NCBI GenBank assembly: GCA_018266455.1
Contig: JAFEAJ010000027.1
Span: 1-53,186 of the forward strand
Origin: Bacteroidota bacterium
Lineage (GTDB): Bacteria; Bacteroidota; Bacteroidia; Chitinophagales; Chitinophagaceae
Reading direction: 5' to 3'
DNA length: 53,186 bases
This document shows, one piece after another, positions 25,305-33,049 of this stretch (its first letter is position 1; each line of letters begins with the position of its first letter). A model generated the notes under the pieces. It was not told the origin of the DNA. It worked only from the letters and a program-made list of their open reading frames with translations, and made no database searches. Made by a program: the position numbers and the translations under genes.

Positions 25305-27437
25305 ATGCGGTTAAAGACAATAATGATAATATTCCTTGGGCTGTTTCTTTTCATTCATGCAAAACCACAAACAGCTTCCTCACTTAATTTACTGCCCGTT
25401 CCTCAAAAAATTGAACTGGGAACAGGCTATTTAAAACTTGATCAGAATTTTTCCATTGCTATTCATGAGCCTGTGCATGATACTATCTTAATAAAAGGAG
25501 TAGACCGGATGATGCAGGCTTTGAACAGGAGAAGTGCTTTGTACTTTATCCATAAGCATATCACTTCAAATAACAATAGCGATACGTCCAATCTTCAAAT
25601 TACAATAGATAGACCAGCAAATCCGGCTATCGGCGCAGACGAATCCTATGTACTTTCAATAAACGAGAATAAAATCATTCTACATGCGCCCACAACGCTT
25701 GGCGCTTTGCATGGAATGCAAACCATCATGCAGCTTTTATCCAAAACAGATGATGGCCAAATTTATTTTCCTACGGTAAAAATACAAGATGCTCCACGCT
25801 TTTCATGGAGAGGATTAGCGATTGATGTAGCGAGGCATTTTATACCGTTAGATGTTATTAAAAGAAATATTGAAGCAATGGCAACTGTGAAAATGAATGT
25901 CCTTCATCTCCACCTTTCAGACAATGAAGGGTTTCGCATTGAATCAAAAACATATCCTCAGTTGCAAGACAAAGGGTCAAACGGAAGGTATTTTACGCAG
26001 GCCCAAATAAAAGACCTCATTGCTTTTGCTAAAGAAAGAGGGATTATTGTTGTGCCTGAATTTGATATGCCGGGGCATACTAAAAGCTGGTTTGCAGGTT
26101 ACCCTGAATTGGGCAGTAGTCCAAACACAAATGAGTCAACAGTATCACTTTTTAAGAATATGAAGAAGATGGATTTGGTTTCCATCATAAAGTTAGCTCA
26201 GACGGCTCCTATTCCTGCTATGAACCCGGCAAAAGAAAGTACGTATGAATTTATAGACCGGTTCATGGGAGAAATGGCCGCTCTGTTTCCTTCTGAATAC
26301 ATTCACATTGGTGCCGATGAAAATAATGGCGTGGTATGGAAAAACAACCCTGATATTGTTGCTTTTATGAAGGCACACAAAATACCCGATACACATGAAT
26401 TGCAAGCGTATTTTGTTCATCGTGTTCAAAAAATAGTTGAGAAACATAATAAGAAAATGATTGCCTGGGAAGAAGCATTTTCAAAAGATATTTCAAAAAA
26501 TGTAACACTTCAGGTGTGGCAGAATGGCACTTATTTAAAGAAAGCAGTTGATAACGGAAATAATGTGTTACTGTCAAAAGGGTTTTATCTTGATGTTTTT
26601 TATCCGGCTTATATCTATTACAATAATTCCGACCTTCCCAAAACATTAAACGATAATTTGCCTTTAAAATTAAAAGGAGGAGAAGCTGCTCAATGGACCG
26701 AACTTGCTGATGAAACAAATATTGAAACACGCATCTGGCCTAGAGCTGCGGCGATTGCAGAAAGATTATGGTCGCCATCATCGGTTGATAATGTAGAAGA
26801 TTTATACAGGAGGTTATTTGCTGTTAGCAAACAACTTGATGAGCAAGGATTACAACATATTGGTGATTATGAAAGAAGCGTGCGCAGCCTTTCTAATGAT
26901 GGCGATTATGATGCAGTAAAGGCCCTCACAGATGTTTTAACTCCACTTAAAGGTTATAAAAAATTATTTGCACAATTAGGCAACAGCTCAGAGAGTTTGG
27001 TATATCCTCCAGACCCGCTTGTACAAGTTTCTGATATTGTATTTGTAGATTCTAAAACAAAATGGAAATTCAGGGAAGCGGTGAAAGCATATCTTGAAAA
27101 TAAGGATCCAGGTTCAAAAGAAATAATCCTGCATTATTTAAACCAATGGAAAAACAATGATGTATCGCTAAAAAAGGCATTTGACAGATCATCGCAATTG
27201 AAGGCTGTTGAACAACATTCAAAAGATTTGTCAACCATTGCTGCTATTGGATTAAATGCAGTAAAGAATATAGAAAACGGGGTTGCTCCTAACCAAAACG
27301 AAATAAACCAAAATCTTGAAATTCTTAAGCAGGCAGACAAGGCTTACGGGGAAACCGAATTGTGCATTATCCCTGAGGTAGAGTCCCTGATCAAACAACA
27401 GCTAATGCCTTTGCCAGCCAGCTACCCAATCTTTTAA
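25305..27437 (+). CDS. Beta-N-acetylhexosaminidase, GH20
   Basis: 710 residues from the ATG at 25305 (a TTG 21 bases upstream is unlikely to be used). A signal peptide (about 1-24) is followed by the GH20b N-terminal domain (LLPVPQKIELGTGYLKLDQN to LGALHGMQTIMQLL, about 28-150) and the GH20 barrel (RFSWRGLAIDVARHF, MNVLHLHLSDNEGFRIES, VVPEFDMPGHTKSW). The catalytic pair is Asp338-Glu339 in HIGADEN, where most family members have HIGGDE. RIWPRAAAIAERLWSP marks the barrel end. The C-terminal 170 residues are helical and extend beyond the barrel. The enzyme removes terminal GlcNAc/GalNAc from chitin fragments or glycans in the periplasm. A degenerate Bacteroidota -7 box lies just upstream. Confidence 0.93.
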   Translation: MRLKTIMIIFLGLFLFIHAKPQTASSLNLLPVPQKIELGTGYLKLDQNFSIAIHEPVHDTILIKGVDRMMQALNRRSALYFIHKHITSNNNSDTSNLQITIDRPANPAIGADESYVLSINENKIILHAPTTLGALHGMQTIMQLLSKTDDGQIYFPTVKIQDAPRFSWRGLAIDVARHFIPLDVIKRNIEAMATVKMNVLHLHLSDNEGFRIESKTYPQLQDKGSNGRYFTQAQIKDLIAFAKERGIIVVPEFDMPGHTKSWFAGYPELGSSPNTNESTVSLFKNMKKMDLVSIIKLAQTAPIPAMNPAKESTYEFIDRFMGEMAALFPSEYIHIGADENNGVVWKNNPDIVAFMKAHKIPDTHELQAYFVHRVQKIVEKHNKKMIAWEEAFSKDISKNVTLQVWQNGTYLKKAVDNGNNVLLSKGFYLDVFYPAYIYYNNSDLPKTLNDNLPLKLKGGEAAQWTELADETNIETRIWPRAAAIAERLWSPSSVDNVEDLYRRLFAVSKQLDEQGLQHIGDYERSVRSLSNDGDYDAVKALTDVLTPLKGYKKLFAQLGNSSESLVYPPDPLVQVSDIVFVDSKTKWKFREAVKAYLENKDPGSKEIILHYLNQWKNNDVSLKKAFDRSSQLKAVEQHSKDLSTIAAIGLNAVKNIENGVAPNQNEINQNLEILKQADKAYGETELCIIPEVESLIKQQLMPLPASYPIF

Positions 27438-27545
27438 GTGAACTACTGTAACAACAGGTTTTCCGTGCATCGCCGGTTGTAGCGTCAAAGCCTAGTATAG
27501 AATTCGAATATCATATTAAAAAACCAGGGGTAAAAAATGCACAAA

Positions 27546-27678
27546 CCGCTAACATGATATTGACAAAAGCGCGTCAGGCGGAAGCAATTGAACATTTATG
27601 CTTCTCTCAACATTTACGTTTAATTTCGTCTGGCGGTTTGCAAGGCCATGCCTTTGCCAAGTTCAAAATAGTTAGTGG
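27546..27678. repeat. Cassette-like bipartite inverted repeat (E2)
   Basis: 133-bp element with two nested pairs of arms. Outer: CCGCTAAC (27546-27553) and GTTAGTGG (27671-27678), 7 of 8 paired. Inner: TTGACAAAAGC (27560-27570) and GCCTTTGCCAA (27650-27660), 9 of 11 paired. The spacers between the two arms are unequal, 6 bases left and 10 right. This is the layout of integron attC sites, though the core does not exactly match GTTRRRY. Confidence 0.5.
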
Positions 27679-27717
27679 TCAAGCTACAGACACAACAAAC
27701 AACATTAACTTTGACGA

Positions 27718-28113
27718 ATGCCAACAGAAAAAGATAAAGTATCGGTAAGGCAAAAGGAAATAGCCGCTCAATATCTTCACGAACTTGACAAACACCTGAT
27801 TGACCTTAAAAACGGAAAGGCTGACAAAACTTTTGAAATAAAGGATTTGGCAGAGTTGTTATTTATAAGCCCAAAACATCTGAGCAACACTATTCAGGAC
27901 GTATTGGGAAAATCTCCCTGCGATATTTACGAGGAACAGCTTATCAAAATCTCTAAAGAACTGTTGTTAACAACCGACAATGCCATCTCCCATATCGCAC
28001 AGACATTGACATTTGACCCTTCCAACTTTACCAAATTTTTCAAGAGTTATGAAGGAACAACTCCCAAACAGTTTCGTGAACTGAATTCAAAAACTGAACT
28101 TCTCACCAAATAA
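27718..28113 (+). CDS. AraC-type HTH protein (DNA-binding domain only)
   Basis: 131 residues holding a single AraC/XylS C-terminal DNA-binding domain. Residues about 40-128 carry the two helix-turn-helix units: FEIKDLAELLFISPKHLSNT (first) and AISHIAQTLTFDPSNFTKFF (second), followed by the family's KSYEGTTPKQFRE end. The usual sensor domain is missing. The preceding 40 residues are charged and helical. It stands directly before an SDR gene, with two copies of a 15-bp direct repeat in and after its last codons, so it probably controls that gene and perhaps itself. Small AraC-only proteins of this type often sit next to a single oxidoreductase in Bacteroidota. Confidence 0.88.
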   Translation: MPTEKDKVSVRQKEIAAQYLHELDKHLIDLKNGKADKTFEIKDLAELLFISPKHLSNTIQDVLGKSPCDIYEEQLIKISKELLLTTDNAISHIAQTLTFDPSNFTKFFKSYEGTTPKQFRELNSKTELLTK

Positions 28114-28129
28114 TCTGAACTTCTCACCA
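28094..28129 (+). promoter_or_regulatory. 15-bp direct repeat at 21-bp spacing: AraC-type operator candidate
   Basis: CTGAACTTCTCACCA occurs identically at 28094-28108 and 28115-28129, so both copies face the same side of the helix, two turns apart. AraC-family proteins bind direct half-sites with this spacing. The first copy overlaps the last codons of the AraC-type gene; the second ends 52 bp before the SDR start. Confidence 0.65.
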
Positions 28130-28181
28130 TAACCAGGCCATAATCGATTTGAAACTTTGCATTAACAAACTCAAATAGATT

Positions 28182-29054
28182 ATGACAAAGAAAATTCTAA
28201 TAACAGGAGCAAGTGGTGGGTTCGGAAAATTAATTGTGCTGTCCCTGCTGCAAAAAAGACATTTGGTTGCTGCTTCAATGCGCGACATTAATGGCAAAAA
28301 CAAAAAGATTGCGAGCGAGCTGAGCAAAGCGGGTGCAAAAATCATAGAAATTGATGTTACAGGCGACACAAGTGTAACAAACGGTGTGAATAAAGCTATA
28401 GCAGAACTTAACGGTTTAGATGTTTTGATAAACAATGCCGGAGCAGGAGTTCTTGGAATGCAGGAATTTTTTACACCAACCGATTTTCAAAAGGTATTTG
28501 ACATCAATGTATTTGCTGTTCAACGAATGAACCGGGCTGTTCTCCCTTATTTCCGTGAAAAGAAAGACGGGCTTATAGTTTACACTTCCAGTTTGCTTGG
28601 CAGAATAGCCTTGCCATTTTATGGAGCATATCAGGCTTCAAAATGGGCGTTGGAAGCATTGGCTGAAAATTACAGAGTTGAACTTTCAGGTTTCGGAATT
28701 GAGAACTGCATTGTAGAGCCGGGCGGATATCCAACCACGTTCAATGAAAATTTACTGAAGCCAAGCGACAAAAACCGGGAAGCAGGCTATGGCGATTTTG
28801 CAAAAGCGCCCGAACAAGCCTTGCAAAATTTTGAAAATGTATTAAAAAACAACCCGCAACAAGACCCACAAAAAGTAGCAGATGCTTTTGCCGAACTTCT
28901 TGAAAAACCAAAAGGCGACAAACCATTTCGCACGACTGTTGATTTTATCGGTATGGCTGGCCATATCCAAAAATATAATGAGCACCATGAACAAATAATG
29001 AAATGGGTGTACTCAAATTTTGGAAGGCAGGGAATGCTAAGCGTAAAGAAATAA
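28182..29054 (+). CDS. SDR-family oxidoreductase
   Basis: 290 residues of the classical short-chain dehydrogenase/reductase family. Cofactor motif TGASGGFG (residues 9-15), NNAGAG (84-89), and the catalytic set Ser136 or Ser137, Tyr150 and Lys154 in FYGAYQASKWALEAL. Basic residues after strand 2 (ASMRDINGK) favour NADP(H). The C-terminal part (GYPTTFNENLL onward) is longer than in simple SDRs. The substrate is unknown. It is probably regulated by the AraC-type protein encoded just upstream. The two genes together sit between cassette-like spacers. Confidence 0.92.
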   Translation: MTKKILITGASGGFGKLIVLSLLQKRHLVAASMRDINGKNKKIASELSKAGAKIIEIDVTGDTSVTNGVNKAIAELNGLDVLINNAGAGVLGMQEFFTPTDFQKVFDINVFAVQRMNRAVLPYFREKKDGLIVYTSSLLGRIALPFYGAYQASKWALEALAENYRVELSGFGIENCIVEPGGYPTTFNENLLKPSDKNREAGYGDFAKAPEQALQNFENVLKNNPQQDPQKVADAFAELLEKPKGDKPFRTTVDFIGMAGHIQKYNEHHEQIMKWVYSNFGRQGMLSVKK

Positions 29055-29083
29055 AACGCAACAAAAACTTTTAGAAAAGATAA

Positions 29084-29091
29084 TACTTTTG
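29084..29091 (+). promoter_or_regulatory. -7 promoter element for the secreted VOC gene
   Basis: TACTTTTG matches TAnnTTTG, about 100 bp before the ATG at 29191. No TTTG at the right distance. The leader would contain a small hairpin, CCACA TCT TGTGG, at about 29148-29160. Confidence 0.35.
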
Positions 29092-29190
29092 GTATTGATC
29101 TTTGTGCACTAACAAAAGCCCAAACGGCTGACAAGGTATTTGCAAAACCACATCTTGTGGGGAGGCCAACAATATAAATAAATAAGCACC

Positions 29191-29664
29191 ATGATGAAAC
29201 TCGTTTTAATAGGCTTGATACTTACTTCAGCCTTCTGCCTTGGCTTTGCTTTTAAGGCCGTTACATTAACATCAAAAAATAATAACATGAAAAGAGTAAC
29301 AGGAATTGGTGGTGTTTTTTTTAAATGCAAAGATCCTAAAAAAATAACCGCCTGGTATCAAAAACACCTGGGGCTAAAAACCAATCCATACGGAGCAACC
29401 TTTGAATGGTATGAATCTCCCGACAGCACTAAGAAAGCTCAAACACAATGGACTCCTTTTGCCGAAACAACAAAATACTTTGAGCCTTCAACCCGGGATT
29501 TTATGATCAACTACCGGGTAGAAAATCTCGAAGTGCTTGTTGAAGAACTAAAAAGAGAAGGCGTAACTATTGTGGACAAAATTGAAACCTACGATTATGG
29601 AAAGTTTATTCACATCCTTGACCCTGAAGGAAACAAAATTGAGCTGTGGGAGCCAAAAGACTGA
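29191..29664 (+). CDS. Exported VOC/glyoxalase-fold protein
   Basis: 157 residues. The first 32 residues form a signal peptide or membrane anchor (MKLVLIGLILTSAFCLGFAF). A VOC domain follows (about 33-157): GIGGVFFKCKDPKKITAWYQ, HLGLKTNPYGATFEWYE, and the C-terminal FIHILDPEGNKIELWEP with the metal-ligand-type glutamate. VOC proteins include glyoxalase I, dioxygenases and antibiotic-binding proteins. This short one has a single beta-alpha-beta-beta-beta pair set and would dimerise. Translation could start instead at the ATG at 29287, giving a cytosolic protein of 125 residues. I prefer the longer form because the extension is a good signal sequence. Confidence 0.85.
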   Translation: MMKLVLIGLILTSAFCLGFAFKAVTLTSKNNNMKRVTGIGGVFFKCKDPKKITAWYQKHLGLKTNPYGATFEWYESPDSTKKAQTQWTPFAETTKYFEPSTRDFMINYRVENLEVLVEELKREGVTIVDKIETYDYGKFIHILDPEGNKIELWEPKD

Positions 29665-29873
29665 AAGCAACAAACCGAATGATAGTAACACAAAGTGCCT
29701 TTTAATAAGGATCGCTACATCGTAGCTAACAAAAACAATTAGATCTTTATGCTGCTATCAACTTTTGTGCATACATTAGGGAAGCGGTTTTCAAATTCCT
29801 CGTTGTAGCAAGACCTAACGTTATGCAATGAGAACGTTGTACCACTTACAAAGATCATTATAAACGCAGTTTT
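29665..29873. other. Spacer between VOC and PEP-mutase-like genes (E4)
   Basis: 209 bp. Contains the hairpin GCTAC ATC GTAGC (29714-29726) and a GTTATGC end at 29820-29826 preceded by CCTAAC. It resembles other cassette-type spacers in ending with a GTTAT box, but I could not match its two ends. Confidence 0.3.
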
Positions 29874-30743
29874 ATGATTTCAAGTGTTCAGAAAGAAAAA
29901 GCTGAAATGTTCCTGAAATTTCATCATGACAAAGAAATTTTGATCCTGCTTAACTCATGGGATCCCGGAAGCTCGAAACTGATAGCGGCTTGCGGCTATA
30001 AAGCGATTGCAACCACAAGCATGGGAATTGCTGCCTCTTTGGGGCATCGCGACTGCGAAGACATTCAGTTGTCGGAAGTGCTCCAGATTGTTACCGGAAT
30101 TGTAAATGCTGTGCAAACTCCCGTAACCGTTGATTTTGAAGCTGGTTATGGGCAAACTGTGGATGAAATTGTGGGGTCGGTAACAAAACTTATCGCTACC
30201 GGAATTGTGGGGATCAACATTGAAGACAGCATTGAATTAAGCCCGGCATTAATTGACGAGGTAGAATTTTGTGAGCGAATTGCTGCTATTCGGGCACTAT
30301 CCAATTCGTTGGGTTTTCATTTAGTAATTAACGCCAGGACCGATTCATTTTATACGTCTCAATCTTCGCCACAAAAAAAGCTCTCTGAATCCATAAGGCG
30401 TGGCAATAAATATAAAGAAGCCGGTGCCGATTGCATATTCGTGCAGCCCGTGTGGGACATTGAAACGATCCGAACATTAGTTAATGAAATTAATGCGCCC
30501 ATCAATATTCTTTCAAACCCTACAATCGGAACAGGGTTACCTCCATCGGTTCGCGAGTTGCAGGATTTGGGGGTCGCCCGTTTAAGCCTTGGGTCAAGTT
30601 TGATGAAAGCTACTTTAACTTTAATTAAAAAAATTGCTGACGAGCTATTACAAAGAGGAACTTATACTGCTTTATCAGGTACCATGACCCCGCCCGCAGA
30701 AGCCGCCCTGGCTTACAAAATGGCCATAGGGCTTAATAAATGA
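29874..30743 (+). CDS. PEP mutase / isocitrate lyase superfamily enzyme
   Basis: 289 residues of the PEPM/ICL superfamily, a (beta/alpha)8 barrel. Signatures: LLNSWDPGSSKLIAACGYKA at the start, the ATTSMGIAASLG loop, Mg2+-binding DFEAGYG (Asp87, Glu89), GINIEDS (Glu117, Asp118) and NARTDSF. The KKCGH-type catalytic cysteine motif of true isocitrate and methylisocitrate lyases is absent, so it is more likely a C-C or P-C bond enzyme of the oxaloacetate-decarboxylase/carboxyphosphonoenolpyruvate type. The substrate is unknown. It stands alone between two spacer elements. Confidence 0.9.
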   Translation: MISSVQKEKAEMFLKFHHDKEILILLNSWDPGSSKLIAACGYKAIATTSMGIAASLGHRDCEDIQLSEVLQIVTGIVNAVQTPVTVDFEAGYGQTVDEIVGSVTKLIATGIVGINIEDSIELSPALIDEVEFCERIAAIRALSNSLGFHLVINARTDSFYTSQSSPQKKLSESIRRGNKYKEAGADCIFVQPVWDIETIRTLVNEINAPINILSNPTIGTGLPPSVRELQDLGVARLSLGSSLMKATLTLIKKIADELLQRGTYTALSGTMTPPAEAALAYKMAIGLNK

Positions 30744-30752
30744 AAAACCGCC

Positions 30753-30937
30753 GCTAATGTGGGTAACCAATAGAGAGGGCACTACACGAAGCAATAAGCA
30801 TCTGTAATTCTGCTGCGCTTTGGCTTGGGAGCGAATAAAACCCGGCTTTAGTTCTTATTATTTATCTTTAGCAAAAAAGCCAGGCAGCAGTTCCGGGCGG
30901 AATGCCATTACCAACCTGCACCAAGCTTGCCCATAGC
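30753..30937. repeat. Cassette-like inverted-repeat spacer (E3)
   Basis: Outer arms GCTAATGTGGG (30753-30763) and CCCATAGC (30930-30937) pair apart from a three-base bulge. Inner arms GCTGC (30812-30816) with TGGCTT (30821-30826) pair with AAGCCA (30877-30882) and GCAGC (30884-30888). GGCTTTAGTTC (30844-30854) is shared with E1 and E6. TATCTTTA nearby is one base from a -7 box. A GTTGTGC end follows the right arm. Confidence 0.5.
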
Positions 30938-31005
30938 AGTTGTGCAGAAAGACCAACAGTCTTACATTGAGTTCAAAAACCAACAGAAAACCCGCAATAG
31001 AAATT

Positions 31006-31650
31006 ATGCAAAGCAAAGCATCAGAATTCAGAAAAATTTACTCCTTAATGTTTGAACCTGCTTTGCTGAATGAGATAGAGGAAAAATCGATGACTTATAC
31101 TGCTACCATCGGCCAGGGATTGATAAAGATGAACCAGCCCATTACCGTTGTTCCTTTAATGTTAAGTGGCATTCTCAAAGTAAGCAGAGAAAATGAAGAT
31201 GGGCAAGACCTCGTGCTATATTATGTAAAAGCAGGCGAAAGCTGCGCGATGACATTGTCTTGCGGAATAATGTCGCAGCCAAGCCAGGTTAAAGGAACTG
31301 CAGAAGAAGACCTGAGTATGTTGTGTGTGCCCGTGCCAATAATGGAAGAATGGATGCAGAAATATCCATCCTGGAAGAAATTTGTAATGGGGACTATAGT
31401 AAATGAATATATTGGGATAATAAAAAGTGTTGAGGATATTACCTTTAAAAAAATGGATGAGCGATTGGTGAATTTCCTGAAAACAAAATCAAAGCTATCA
31501 AATTCGTCGCTCGTAAACCTGTCACACCAGCAAATTGCTGATGAACTGGGAACTAACCGGGTAGTAATTTCACGCCTGCTTAAACGAATGGAAAATGAAA
31601 AGCGGTTGCTCCTGTTTCGCAACCAAATCAAGTTACTAAAGAATTTGTAA
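31006..31650 (+). CDS. Crp/Fnr-family transcriptional regulator
   Basis: 214 residues from the ATG at 31006; the open frame back to 30940 begins with TTG inside the spacer element. The N-terminal cyclic-nucleotide-binding-type beta-barrel (about 25-125) contains LMLSGILKVSRENEDGQDLV. The C-terminal winged helix has LSHQQIADELGTNRVVISRL (recognition helix GTNRVVISRLLKRM). There are no FNR-type N-terminal cysteines, but Cys residues in the SCAMTLSCGIM segment resemble a redox- or metal-sensing variant of the family. It is followed by two tandem dyads that start at its stop codon, and then by a DUF4242 gene, its likely target. Confidence 0.92.
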   Translation: MQSKASEFRKIYSLMFEPALLNEIEEKSMTYTATIGQGLIKMNQPITVVPLMLSGILKVSRENEDGQDLVLYYVKAGESCAMTLSCGIMSQPSQVKGTAEEDLSMLCVPVPIMEEWMQKYPSWKKFVMGTIVNEYIGIIKSVEDITFKKMDERLVNFLKTKSKLSNSSLVNLSHQQIADELGTNRVVISRLLKRMENEKRLLLFRNQIKLLKNL

Positions 31651-31681
31651 CATTTGTTACAGAGAAAAGTAACATTGTTAC
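31646..31681 (+). promoter_or_regulatory. Two tandem palindromic operators between Crp/Fnr and DUF4242 genes
   Basis: GTAACATTTGTTAC (31647-31660, extended by T and A to a 16-bp dyad) and GTAACATTGTTAC (31669-31681). Their centres are about 21 bp apart, two helical turns. The first dyad includes the stop codon of the regulator gene. They lie just upstream of a promoter candidate (31684-31712). Confidence 0.65.
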
Positions 31682-31683
31682 CA

Positions 31684-31712
31684 TTTCAAACTCATTTTCT
31701 GCAATAGGTTTG
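31684..31712 (+). promoter_or_regulatory. Promoter candidate for the DUF4242 gene
   Basis: TAGGTTTG (31705-31712) is an exact -7 match. TTTC at 31684-31687 is a one-mismatch -33 box, 17 bases away. Transcription would start near 31719. The tandem dyads end 3 bp before the -33 box, the usual place for an activator. Confidence 0.5.
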
Positions 31713-31786
31713 CATCGTCAAAACAATTATGTTGCGATACGGCAATGCCGGAACGATCTAAAACAGGCAAAGCATTAAATAAAAAA

Positions 31787-32059
31787 ATGAAAAAATATTT
31801 AATTGAAAGAGAGATCCCCGGAGCAGGAAATCTAACAGCAGAACAGCTAAAGCAAATCTCTGGAATTTCCTGTGGGGTATTGAACGAAATGGGAACACAA
31901 ATTCAGTGGAAACACAGCTACGTCGCTGGAGACAAAATTTACTGTGTGTACACATCTCCCAATGAAGAAATGGTGCGTAAGCATGCCCAAAAAGGCGGGT
32001 TTCCTGCCAATCTTATTACCGAAATTTCAGCAATCATTGACCCGGTAACGGCCGGATAG
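31787..32059 (+). CDS. DUF4242 protein (ferredoxin-like small protein)
   Basis: 90 residues from the ATG at 31787. An in-frame ATG at 31745 would add 14 lysine-rich residues not typical for the family. The whole length is a DUF4242 domain, starting KKYLIEREIPGAGNLTAEQL and containing WKHSYVAGDKIYCVYTSPNE and VRKHAQKGGFPANLI. Some members are annotated as nickel-binding proteins, because conserved histidine and cysteine residues bind metal. His45 (WKHSY) and Cys53 (YCVY) fit roughly. The protein is probably controlled by the Crp/Fnr-type regulator upstream. Confidence 0.85.
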   Translation: MKKYLIEREIPGAGNLTAEQLKQISGISCGVLNEMGTQIQWKHSYVAGDKIYCVYTSPNEEMVRKHAQKGGFPANLITEISAIIDPVTAG

Positions 32060-32234
32060 GTTGCGCATGAAAGCCCTATTTTGATTTTCATTTTAAATGT
32101 TCCAGGCCTTAGCGATTACACATCGGCCTGCACAATGCAAGTTGAAATAAAATGAAGCAGCACCTTCATAAAGTTTGTGAACAGAAAAACCTTTGCTGAA
32201 CAAATTTTTCATACAAACCATAAACGAAGCCAAA

Positions 32235-32768
32235 ATGTTAAAAAAAGGATGCCTATCTCCGGACATTTCAGTAAACTCTGTGAGCAACAAGCCAATTTCG
32301 ATTCAAGCATTAAGGGGCAATAAAGTATTCATTAAATTCCATCGTTTTAGCGGATGCCCGGTTTGTCAATATCAAATCCATAAAATAATTAAGGAACAAC
32401 ATAAGTTAAATGATGCAGGAATTAAAACCATCTTGCTAATGCATAGCAGCAAAAAAAACATTCTTGCTAATTTTAATGAAACAGAAGGCTTATATATTAT
32501 TGCCGATAAACAAAAGATGTTTTTCAAAAAATATCAGGTAGAATTTTCGTTGAAAAAGCTTTTTAATTTCTCAACCTGGAGAATAACATTTGCATCTATG
32601 TTCAGGGGCTACTTTCCTCAATTTGCTAAGTTTGAGGGCGGGATAACAGGTGTTCCTGCTGATTTCCTGTTAGATGAGAAAGGCTGTATCAAAGAACTTA
32701 AATACGGCAAACACTTTGGGGACTCATGGAGCATTGCCGAAGTTTTATATCGTGCCAATAAATGCTGA
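32235..32768 (+). CDS. Thioredoxin-fold peroxiredoxin-like protein (AhpC/TSA type)
   Basis: 178 residues from the ATG at 32235; the frame is open to a TTG at 32193, but those codons look like leader. AhpC/TSA-type fold: GCLSPDISVNSVSNKPISIQ, KVFIKFHRFSGCPVCQYQIH with a CPVC redox motif (about residues 43-46), then GITGVPADFLLDEKGCIKEL with the cis-proline (VPADFLLD). The PxxxTxxC motif of true peroxiredoxins is replaced by SGCPVC, so a thiol-disulphide or bacterioferritin-comigratory-type role is likelier. No signal peptide. It lies alone between spacer elements. Confidence 0.85.
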   Translation: MLKKGCLSPDISVNSVSNKPISIQALRGNKVFIKFHRFSGCPVCQYQIHKIIKEQHKLNDAGIKTILLMHSSKKNILANFNETEGLYIIADKQKMFFKKYQVEFSLKKLFNFSTWRITFASMFRGYFPQFAKFEGGITGVPADFLLDEKGCIKELKYGKHFGDSWSIAEVLYRANKC

Positions 32769-32806
32769 CTTTAGATATAGTCAAGATAAAAATGCTTTTA
32801 GCTCTT

Positions 32807-33005
32807 AACACGGGCCGCTAATATAGCATCCTCAAAAGCTGGGCTGGACAATGTTTCATTAGCGAAGAAACATCAGGAGCGTTTCAACGGTTCGGGATTG
32901 ATGTTCAATTTCCAGCTTTAGTTCATATCTTTAACTTCAACAATAATATTGGCCTCATTTGTAGGCACTGGATTTTCAAGTTTTCCAACAACTCAAAGCC
33001 CTGTT
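32807..33005. repeat. Cassette-like spacer with inverted ends (E6)
   Basis: AACACGGGC (32807-32815) and GCCCTGTT (32998-33005) pair with a one-base bulge. GCTTTAGTTC (32915-32924) followed by TATCTTTA is nearly the same as in E3 (30845-30854). The surrounding 281-bp gap (32769-33049) has no gene. Confidence 0.45.
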
Positions 33006-33049
33006 CGTTGGCTGACCTTCATGTACATGCCATAAACATATAGAACCAT

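Noticed and set aside
27546..27678. Calling this element a true integron attC site
   Set aside because: The ends do not match GTTRRRY exactly and no integrase is in the window, so only an attC-like layout is claimed.
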